Notes under the pieces: model-generated
The model's database searches: none
What the model saw: only the letters and a program-made list of their open reading frames with translations
Told to the model about the DNA's origin: nothing
Source: JBBKWQ01 sp037969115
Lineage (GTDB): Bacteria; Actinomycetota; Acidimicrobiia; Acidimicrobiales; Ilumatobacteraceae
Direction: 5' to 3'
Assembly: GCA_037969115.1 (NCBI GenBank)
Contig: JBBKWQ010000195.1
Location: 1 to 12,757 of the forward strand
Length of the DNA: 12,757 nucleotides
Part shown: piece by piece, positions 7,028 to 12,757 of the stretch
Layout: the number at the start of each line of letters is the position of its first letter
Numbering within the stretch: the stretch's first letter is position 1
Program-made: the position numbers and the translations under genes

Positions 7028-7942
7028 TCATGTGAGGAGGAGATCCTCGCGGTCGGACGTCCGGGTCACGAGCCACACGACGGCGCCCAACACGATCACA
7101 CCGCCCACGAGCGTGCCTGCTGCCGGCGTTTCTCCCGGCCAGATCCACACCCACAACGGCGCCAGCACCACCTCGGTCATCAGGAGCAGCGACACACGGG
7201 CCGCTTTGACGGACTTGTGCCCGAGGTTGAACAGTGGCAACCCGATGCCGAGTGCCAGTCCACCGGTGATGCACGCAAGTCCGGCGTCATGCCAACTCAC
7301 GCTCAGCCCGCCGTCGGCCATCGCGACTATCGCAGCCCCCACACCCAGGAACGCCCCGGCAATCAGCGCGGGCACGACCGGATCGGCGTGCTTTTCGGTT
7401 CGCAACATCACGTTGTAGAGGCCGACGAGCACTGGGATCAGTGCCGCGAACAACACTCCGATCCGGGTACCACTGTCGAGACTCGCGCCCACCATGATCG
7501 TCACTCCCACGCCACTGACGCCGATCGCGACGATCGTGGGGCGCTCGACGCGCTCGCGCAGCAGTGCCCAACCGAAGATGGCTCCGAACACCGGCGCCGT
7601 AGCCAGGAGGAACAGTGTCGTGGCTGCCGACGTCCGGGCCAAGGCGAAGATGTACAGCATCGACGTGAGCGAGAGCACGAAACCGGCGAACACCGTCCTC
7701 CAGGTGGTACCGCGAAAGCGAACCGGGCGCTTCCCCCGCCGCGCGAACACCAGCGCCACCATCGCCAGCGCGGTCGAGCCACCGCGATACGCCAGAAACT
7801 GCCAGTCGGTTGCCGATTGCACCCCCCGGTACGCAACCGCGGTGAAGCTGAACACCACTCCGGCACCGGCAACGAGCACGGCACCCTGGCGTTCTGTCAG
7901 GTCTGCCTCGCCGACAAACGCCTTGCCAACCGTCCGCAGCAC
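7028..7942 (-). CDS. EamA/DMT-superfamily transporter
   Basis: 304-residue drug/metabolite transporter made of two EamA repeats, with about ten membrane helices. The first repeat, about residues 20-150, ends in the family pattern ATAPVFGAIFGWALLRERV. The second, about 160-295, ends in LLLMTEVVLAPLWVWIWPGE. Both contain the expected Pro-flanked helix followed by a charged turn. Members move small metabolites, amino acids or drugs across the cytoplasmic membrane; the substrate cannot be read from sequence. The start is GTG 7942, with AGGA (7950-7953) 7 bases upstream. It lies 67 bases after the ferredoxin gene and 63 before the four-helix protein gene, all on the minus strand. Confidence 0.93.
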   Translation of the reverse strand: MLRTVGKAFVGEADLTERQGAVLVAGAGVVFSFTAVAYRGVQSATDWQFLAYRGGSTALAMVALVFARRGKRPVRFRGTTWRTVFAGFVLSLTSMLYIFALARTSAATTLFLLATAPVFGAIFGWALLRERVERPTIVAIGVSGVGVTIMVGASLDSGTRIGVLFAALIPVLVGLYNVMLRTEKHADPVVPALIAGAFLGVGAAIVAMADGGLSVSWHDAGLACITGGLALGIGLPLFNLGHKSVKAARVSLLLMTEVVLAPLWVWIWPGETPAAGTLVGGVIVLGAVVWLVTRTSDREDLLLT

Positions 7943-8009
7943 GCCGGAATCCTACGCATGGACCCTCCGAGGTCACGGGATCGTGCCGAGCGTTCGACGG
8001 TGCGACGTC

Positions 8010-8303
8010 TCACCGGTCGGTGATCACCTCGGCATCGACGATGTCGGACTCGTCATCGATCACGGGCCCGACGCCGTCGGTCTCGACGTAGATGCATTCA
8101 CCCGGGCAGTGCTCCACGGCGTCGACGACCGAACGCTCGTATCGCAGTGCGACGTGGACGCTCGGAGCGTCGGGGTCGGTGACCGACACAACTCCGTCCC
8201 GGACGTACCCGATGCCATCATCGAGCACGATGAACATTTCGGGACAGCGGTCGACGCAGAGACCCGCACCCGTGCAGCAATCTTGGTCGATCCACACCCG
8301 CAT
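8010..8303 (-). CDS. [3Fe-4S]-type ferredoxin
   Basis: 97-residue acidic electron carrier in the cytoplasm. The cysteine pattern is C10-x5-C16-x3-C20-P with C66-P. Ala13 stands where a [4Fe-4S] ferredoxin has its second cysteine, which points to a [3Fe-4S] cluster as in the ferredoxins that feed actinobacterial cytochromes P450. Extra cysteines C9 and C70 sit next to ligands. The tail (residues 74-97) is rich in Asp and Glu. The frame extends upstream to 8651 across the divergent promoter and the esterase start, which is not credible. ATG 8303 is supported by AGGAG (8312-8316), 8 bases upstream. No P450, Rieske oxygenase or ferredoxin reductase is in the window, so its partner is unknown. Confidence 0.92.
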   Translation of the reverse strand: MRVWIDQDCCTGAGLCVDRCPEMFIVLDDGIGYVRDGVVSVTDPDAPSVHVALRYERSVVDAVEHCPGECIYVETDGVGPVIDDESDIVDAEVITDR

Positions 8304-8361
8304 CAGCGTTGCTCCTACGTAGAACCTGATTGTCGCGCCGGTCGACTCAGCGGTCCAGCCG

Positions 8362-8383
8362 TCGTTCGGGCCATCGTTCGGGC
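8362..8383. repeat. Tandem 10-bp direct repeat in a divergent promoter region
   Basis: TCGTTCGGGC occurs at 8362-8371 and again at 8374-8383, a 12-base period close to one helical turn. GTCGAC palindromes flank it at 8341-8346 and 8385-8390. The site lies in the 122-bp gap between the divergent ferredoxin and esterase genes, a natural place for an activator or repressor. No bound protein is known. Confidence 0.4.
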
Positions 8384-8425
8384 TGTCGACATGTCGCACT
8401 CGAATCGGCGTGACGGACCCGCGTG

Positions 8426-10123
8426 ATGAAGAATCATCGGATGTCAGCTCTTCACCACGCGCGACGAACCCGATCGATCGCGATCGTGATCGTCGTCGGC
8501 CTCCTGGCTGCGGCTTGTAGTTCGAACGAACCGTCCGTTGCCGTCGATGCAGAGGGGCCGGGCCCGGACACGACCGAGGTGCCCGAACCGACTGCACCCG
8601 TCGAGACCGCCGCACCCACGACCGAGTCGACGCCCACGACCACCGTCCCACCCGCCACCACCACGACAGCGTTGGCCCAACCCGACGACCCGTTCATCGT
8701 CAACACCGACCTCGGACTGGTCCGCGGCACGACCACGGCCGCACCCAGGGTGAACGCCTTCCTCTCCATTCCGTTCGCTGCCCCTCCGCTCGGCGACAAC
8801 CGATTTCGCGCTCCACAGCCGCACGCGGCGTGGGCTGACGAGTTCGACGCCACCCAACCGGGCGCATCGTGCCCACAGCCGACCGAGGGTGTCACCGCGG
8901 CGCTCACGGTGATTCCACCGTCGGACGAGGACTGTCTCACCTTGAACGTGTGGACACCCGATGATGCCGACAACTTCCCGGTGATGGTGTGGATTCACGG
9001 TGGCGGCCTCACCAGCGGTTCGGCGCATCAGCCGTACTACATCGGCGATCAGTTGGCCGCCCGCGGCGTCGTGCTCGTCAGCATGAACTATCGGCTCGGG
9101 CCACTCGGATTCCTCACCACCGATGAGCTCATCGCGGAAGCCGACGGTGAATCGTTCGGCAACTACGGTCTCGCCGATCAGGTCGCCGCGCTCGAATGGG
9201 TACAGAGCAACATCGCCGGCTTCGGCGGCAACCCGAATCAGGTCACGCTCTTCGGCGAATCGGCCGGAGGATTCTCGATCTGCGGACACCTGGCCTCGCC
9301 GCAGTCCGACGGACTCTTCCAGCAGGCCATCATCCAGAGTGGCGGCGGGTGTTCGCGATTGGCCGATCCCGACGTGGCGTCGGTCTCAGGGGAGACCCTG
9401 CTCGACTCACTCGGCTGCGTCGACATCGCGTGCGCACGTGCGTTGCCTGCCGACGTTCTCGGTGCGGCCGCGTTCAACGCACAACTCACCGCCGACAACG
9501 TGGCTCTGACCTCGCCCGCGATCGAGCTCGCCGAGGACGGTGCATTCCCCGATGTCACGGTCATGACGGGCTTCAACGCCGACGAGGCAACGCTGTTCAC
9601 GCTCGGCAACGACGAACCCGATGATGCGGAACTTCGCGCCCTCGTCGGAGCCTTCACGAGCGATCCGGAGGCTTTGCTCGGCTTGTATCCACCCGCCGAC
9701 TACGAGACGAATCTCGCCCGGTATCAGGCGATCTGGACCGACGTCACGTTCGGCTGCCCGGCCATCGACTTTGCAACGACCGTCCCGAACACGTACACGT
9801 ACCACTTCACGTACGTATCGGCAGCGAACCCCTTCGGCCTCGGCGCCACGCACGGGGCGGAGCTTGCGTTCGTATTCGGGCATCCGGAGGGCATCATCGG
9901 GCTCGCAGATGCCTTCGATCCCGAGAGCATCGACGTGTCGGGAGCCATCCAGCAGGCATGGGTCGAGTTCGCGGCAACCGGTTCGCCAGGAGCCGACTGG
10001 CCATCCGACGACGAGGCGGGCAGGATCATGGTGCTCGACAATCCGTTCGAACTCGTCGACACGATTCGCAACAATCGTTGCACCACGGTCACGGCACTCG
10101 CAGGAGGCGACCTTGATGACTGA
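8426..10123 (+). CDS. Type-B carboxylesterase lipoprotein
   Basis: 565-residue exported serine esterase of the alpha/beta-hydrolase fold (carboxylesterase/cholinesterase family), expected to cleave carboxylic esters outside the membrane. The signal peptide ends in lipobox LAAAC (C31). A Thr/Pro-rich tether covers about 45-85. The catalytic domain then begins with LGLVRG and IPFAAPPLG. EDCLTLNVW follows at about 168-176, then oxyanion HGGG (191-194). The nucleophile elbow is GESAGG (S279). The acid is E387 in FNADEATLF and the base is H476 in GATHGAELAFVFG, so the full Ser-Glu-His triad is present. Starts at GTG 8423, ATG 8426 and ATG 8441 are all possible; GGA at 8415-8417 suits 8426 best. 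The 3' end overlaps the rhodanese gene by 8 bases. The natural substrate is unknown. Confidence 0.94.
   Translation: MKNHRMSALHHARRTRSIAIVIVVGLLAAACSSNEPSVAVDAEGPGPDTTEVPEPTAPVETAAPTTESTPTTTVPPATTTTALAQPDDPFIVNTDLGLVRGTTTAAPRVNAFLSIPFAAPPLGDNRFRAPQPHAAWADEFDATQPGASCPQPTEGVTAALTVIPPSDEDCLTLNVWTPDDADNFPVMVWIHGGGLTSGSAHQPYYIGDQLAARGVVLVSMNYRLGPLGFLTTDELIAEADGESFGNYGLADQVAALEWVQSNIAGFGGNPNQVTLFGESAGGFSICGHLASPQSDGLFQQAIIQSGGGCSRLADPDVASVSGETLLDSLGCVDIACARALPADVLGAAAFNAQLTADNVALTSPAIELAEDGAFPDVTVMTGFNADEATLFTLGNDEPDDAELRALVGAFTSDPEALLGLYPPADYETNLARYQAIWTDVTFGCPAIDFATTVPNTYTYHFTYVSAANPFGLGATHGAELAFVFGHPEGIIGLADAFDPESIDVSGAIQQAWVEFAATGSPGADWPSDDEAGRIMVLDNPFELVDTIRNNRCTTVTALAGGDLDD
10102..10107 (+). 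promoter_or_regulatory. Strong Shine-Dalgarno for the rhodanese gene, inside the esterase gene
   Basis: AGGAGG lies 8 bases before ATG 10116, while the esterase stop codon is at 10121-10123. Both the ribosome site and the start lie inside the esterase reading frame. This fixes the rhodanese start and indicates translational coupling or re-initiation. Confidence 0.85.
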
Positions 10124-10547
10124 TCCCAACGAACGCCGGACGATCACCCAGATGGTGGCGGAGGCGAAGTCTCGAATCGAAGAGCTCTCGGTCGCGCAGC
10201 TCCAGGCCGAGAGAGCGGCCGGCGCCACCCTCACGGTGGTCGACATCCGCGATTTCCGCGAGCGGCTCGAGAAGGGTGCCGTTCCGGGCGCCGTGTCTGC
10301 CCCGCGCGGCATGCTCGAATTCTGGTTCGACCCCGAGAGCCCCTACTTCCGCAAGCAATACGCGTTCGACGACCGGTACGTGCTGTACTGCGCCGGCGGC
10401 CAGCGTTCTGCACTCGCTACAGACGTGCTGCAACAGATCGGATACACGAACGTGGCACACCTCGAGGTCGGCTTCAACGGCTGGGCCGACGCGGGCGGCG
10501 AGGTCGAAGACGTGAACGCCGACTCGAAGTGGGTCAAACGCGCCTGA
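10116..10547 (+). CDS. Rhodanese-like domain protein (sulfurtransferase)
   Basis: 143-residue single-domain rhodanese, cytosolic since it lacks a signal peptide. It is expected to carry sulfur as a cysteine persulfide. VVDIRDFRE (41-49) is the conserved strand and turn before the active site. LYCAGGQRSALA holds the catalytic C92 in a CxxGxRS-like loop. LEVGFNGWADAGGEVE is the typical C-terminal rhodanese block. An N-terminal helical stretch (about 10-35) precedes the domain. Its start overlaps the esterase stop by 8 bases, with an excellent internal ribosome site, so the two proteins are probably made from one mRNA. The physiological sulfur donor and acceptor cannot be told. Confidence 0.93.
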   Translation: MTDPNERRTITQMVAEAKSRIEELSVAQLQAERAAGATLTVVDIRDFRERLEKGAVPGAVSAPRGMLEFWFDPESPYFRKQYAFDDRYVLYCAGGQRSALATDVLQQIGYTNVAHLEVGFNGWADAGGEVEDVNADSKWVKRA

Positions 10548-10550
10548 TCA

Positions 10551-10566
10551 CGGTCGGCCCCGACCG
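10551..10566. terminator. Hairpin between convergent rhodanese and deoC genes
   Basis: CGGTCGG (10551-10557) and CCGACCG (10560-10566) form a perfect 7-bp stem in the 29-bp gap between the two stop codons. The loop is two bases, so the terminal pair probably opens. With no T tract, it may be a shared bidirectional terminator of high-GC type. Confidence 0.55.
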
Positions 10567-10576
10567 CGACGACGGG

Positions 10577-11338
10577 TCAGTACGACGATGACGTCGGCAC
10601 AGCGCCGTCGTGTCCGTCGATGGTGGCGAGCAGTGCGTCGAGCAGGCCACTCGCACCGAATCGGAAGGTGTCGGGCGCGGCCCAACCCTCGCCCATGACC
10701 TGGTCGGCCAGACCGAGATACAGCGCGGCATCTTCGGTGGTCCGAATGCCGCCGGACGGCTTGATGCCCACCGGCCGATCACTCTCGGCGATCACGTTCA
10801 GCATGGTGTCGACCGCCGCCGGCGTCGCCGAAACCCGTGACTTACCCGTTGACGTCTTGATGAAATCGGCGCCGTGTTCGATGGCCAGTGCCGAAGCGCG
10901 ACGCACCGATGCCAGATCGGTGAACTCTCCCGTCTCGAGGATGACCTTGAGCGTGATGTCTCGGCCTGTAACGTCTCGAATCCGGCGGACCATGTCGGAC
11001 GCTTCGGCCGGCTCGTCCGCGAGGAACGCCCGATACGGCAACACAAGATCGACCTCGTCGGCACCGTCGCGAATCACGCGCTCCGTGATCACCTCGACGG
11101 CGAACGGACGCTCGTCACCGGTCGGAAAGTTCACGACCGTCGCGACCCTCACCGGTGAACCGGCGAGCGCCGAACTGGCCTGCTCGACGAAATCGGGCCA
11201 GACGCACACGGCAGCGGTGCCATGCGTTCGTGCCCGACCACACAGTTCGTCGATGCCGCCGGCGGACGCATCGTCGCTCAGGTCGGTGAGATCGACCAGA
11301 CCAATCGCACGACGAGCGAACTCGGATTCGGCTGTCAT
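10577..11338 (-). CDS. deoC: Deoxyribose-phosphate aldolase
   Basis: 253-residue class I aldolase that splits 2-deoxyribose 5-phosphate into glyceraldehyde 3-phosphate and acetaldehyde, the last step of deoxynucleoside catabolism. It resembles the E. coli-type enzyme. The N terminus is GLVDLTDLSDD, with the TIM-barrel motif VATVVNFPTG next. ADEVDLVLPYRA holds D97. The Schiff-base lysine is K161 in DFIKTSTGK, and the second active lysine is K193 in GIKPSGGIRT. RFGASGLLDALL follows, and the chain ends in SSY, keeping the C-terminal Tyr that reaches the active site in E. coli DeoC. ATG 11344 is also in frame, but GGAG (11348-11351) is only 3 bases from it and 9 from ATG 11338, so 11338 is preferred. 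It starts 23 bases after the membrane protein gene, as if co-transcribed. No other deo genes are present. Confidence 0.95.
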   Translation of the reverse strand: MTAESEFARRAIGLVDLTDLSDDASAGGIDELCGRARTHGTAAVCVWPDFVEQASSALAGSPVRVATVVNFPTGDERPFAVEVITERVIRDGADEVDLVLPYRAFLADEPAEASDMVRRIRDVTGRDITLKVILETGEFTDLASVRRASALAIEHGADFIKTSTGKSRVSATPAAVDTMLNVIAESDRPVGIKPSGGIRTTEDAALYLGLADQVMGEGWAAPDTFRFGASGLLDALLATIDGHDGAVPTSSSY

Positions 11339-11361
11339 GTGCATGTTCTCCGTTCAGACGA

Positions 11362-12757
11362 CTACAGCGGCAGGATCTCGTCGCCTGGCGCGGCCCGGAA
11401 CAAGACCGCAGGCTGACCGAGTTCAATGTACTCGCCCAGCATTTCCGCGACGCCGGGCGGCGGACCCGGTTCGTTGAACAACAGTTGCGCCTGCCCGTAG
11501 AACGCGTCGAGCAACGGGATGCGGTCGGCTTGTCCCGCCGCGGTCAGTCCCCGTTCGATGGCGGCACGAACCGTTTCGGATCTCTCACGTTCCGCCGCCG
11601 ACCGAACATCGAATTCGGCAACCTCGAGCAACTCGGGGTGAGTTCGTGCCGCCGCGATCGAGGCATCGCCGAGCACGAGATACAGCACCGCCGTGGCCGA
11701 AGCCTCCGGCTGCACGCGGTGCGGAAGCGCTGCGGCCGCGAACTGCGGATCGACGCCGACCGTGTAGCCGTGACGTTCCAGCTCGAGCACCATGCCGAAC
11801 CCCGTCGCACCGAGGGCCGCCGGATCCCACCAGCGGAGCAAGTACCGCTCGCCCGGATCGAGGCGTTCGAGCGCTTGAGGTGCCAGACCGCCAACGACGA
11901 GGCCGTCACGATATCCGGTCGGCTCGGCGGGGCCGACGAACTGCAGCGTTCCCACCACAGCCACGACGGCGATCCCGGCGACCCGCCACCTCTCGGCGCG
12001 AGAGCAGATTGCCGGATGCGTCGTCGCGACAAGTCGACCGAGCGATACCGCCGACACGACCGTGACGAGCATCGCCAGCAACCACAGCCAACGCACGGTG
12101 TACTCGAAGTACGTACCGAACAGGCGCGTCAACGAAGCAATCGCGAGGAGCCACGCGGCACCGAGCAACGCGTGCAACCGGAGCAGCGTGGCCGACCCTC
12201 GAGCGGCCCAGACGCCACCGGCCCACAGCGCGAGCATGCCGACGAATCCGCCGATGGCCCACCAGGTCAGATCTTGGCGACCAGGCCCGATGACCCAAGG
12301 ACCTGCAAGGTTCAGCTGGACGACCACGATCTCGGCAACGTCACCGAAGGCGTAGTAGGGAGCGTCAGGATTACCGAAGCTCTCCCGCAGGATCGTGATG
12401 TTGCCGGGAGATCGACGAAACTGATCGATGACGGGCGGCATCCAGGCCACGACGCCTGCGGCTGCTGCCACACCGACCCAACGAGCCGAACGCACCCGGT
12501 CGGCGCGGTCCGCCGTCCACAGCCGACGAATCAACGCCACCAGCGTGAACACGACGAGGCCGCCCACGACCAGCACGTACCCGATGTGAGCTTGAATACT
12601 GTACGAACCGGCCAAGACGGCCAGCGGCGCTGCCCACACATCGGCGTCGAGCACCGACCAGCAGGCGAGAACGAACACGAGAAACGGCAGCAAGGCCATC
12701 CACGGGTTCCAGGGCTCCGTGAACACCTCGGGGCCACCGGCGCGCACCACCACCGCC
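11362..12757 (-). CDS. Multi-helix membrane protein, GT-C glycosyltransferase-like (partial, 5' end missing)
   Basis: The frame is open at the right edge; 464 C-terminal residues are seen. Counting from the GTG at 12753, membrane segments lie near 20-36, 40-52, 56-75, 92-108, 163-184, 192-208, 219-240 and 257-273. A soluble C-terminal domain of about 180 residues follows. EPWNPWMALLPF and SIQAHIGYV resemble motifs in large actinobacterial GT-C membrane proteins that use polyprenyl-phosphate sugars. The acidic catalytic loop of GT-C enzymes is N-terminal and would lie outside the window, so the assignment rests on style and partial motifs. The stop is 17-23 bases before the deoC start region. 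It may build cell-envelope glycans; a non-enzymatic membrane protein is also possible. Confidence 0.7.
   Translation of the reverse strand, partial: AVVVRAGGPEVFTEPWNPWMALLPFLVFVLACWSVLDADVWAAPLAVLAGSYSIQAHIGYVLVVGGLVVFTLVALIRRLWTADRADRVRSARWVGVAAAAGVVAWMPPVIDQFRRSPGNITILRESFGNPDAPYYAFGDVAEIVVVQLNLAGPWVIGPGRQDLTWWAIGGFVGMLALWAGGVWAARGSATLLRLHALLGAAWLLAIASLTRLFGTYFEYTVRWLWLLAMLVTVVSAVSLGRLVATTHPAICSRAERWRVAGIAVVAVVGTLQFVGPAEPTGYRDGLVVGGLAPQALERLDPGERYLLRWWDPAALGATGFGMVLELERHGYTVGVDPQFAAAALPHRVQPEASATAVLYLVLGDASIAAARTHPELLEVAEFDVRSAAERERSETVRAAIERGLTAAGQADRIPLLDAFYGQAQLLFNEPGPPPGVAEMLGEYIELGQPAVLFRAAPGDEILPL

Noticed and set aside
6239..8023. Plus-strand 594-residue open frame
   Set aside because: It is antisense to three convincing genes (GH9, four-helix protein, EamA), with low-complexity Arg/His/Gln composition and no domain.
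8304..8651. Upstream extension of the ferredoxin frame
   Set aside because: It covers the divergent promoter and the start of the esterase gene. A clear ribosome site precedes ATG 8303.
8444..9289. Minus-strand 281-residue open frame
   Set aside because: It is antisense to the esterase, and the Gly/Arg-rich stretch is just the complement of the Thr/Pro linker.
1..12757. CRISPR array, insertion sequence, prophage or defence system
   Set aside because: No regularly spaced repeats, transposase, integrase, terminal repeats or nuclease/toxin motifs were seen.

Overview
The window is high-GC DNA with frequent GTG starts, Shine-Dalgarno sites, lipoprotein signal peptides and a tRNA with an encoded CCA end. 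It reads as chromosomal DNA of a free-living actinobacterium. My guess is an Acidimicrobiia/Ilumatobacter-like lineage, inferred from style and gene content and not proven. I see no phage, plasmid, transposon, CRISPR or defence genes. Both edges cut through genes.

Layout. (1) Left, minus strand: most of argS (arginyl-tRNA synthetase). The first ~30 bases do not continue argS. They encode, on the opposite strand, a conserved piece of ArgS from further downstream, so the edge is an inverted fold-back junction. (2) A plus-strand tRNA-Arg(CCG) is divergent to argS. (3) A long minus-strand run read from 8303 down to 1554: [3Fe-4S] ferredoxin, EamA transporter, four-helix membrane protein, GH9 cellulase-like lipoprotein, secreted 5'-nucleotidase and an SDR oxidoreductase. 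A strong hairpin separates the last two. (4) Two plus-strand genes, a type-B carboxylesterase lipoprotein and a translationally coupled rhodanese, diverge from the ferredoxin. (5) Convergent to these on the minus strand are deoC (deoxyribose-phosphate aldolase) and, upstream of it, the C-terminal part of a large multi-helix membrane protein resembling GT-C glycosyltransferases, open at the right edge.

How the genes fit together. argS and tRNA-Arg(CCG) form a charging pair. Three exported hydrolases (GH9 glycosidase, 5'-nucleotidase, carboxylesterase) lie within about 8 kb, with a DMT exporter/importer and cytosolic DeoC nearby. This suggests scavenging of polymers and nucleotides at the cell surface, with deoxyribose phosphate salvaged inside. 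That link is inference from proximity. I did not find a convincing previously undescribed system. The best unusual signals are the inverted junction in argS, the argS/tRNA-Arg pairing, the esterase-rhodanese overlap and a few operator-like repeats.
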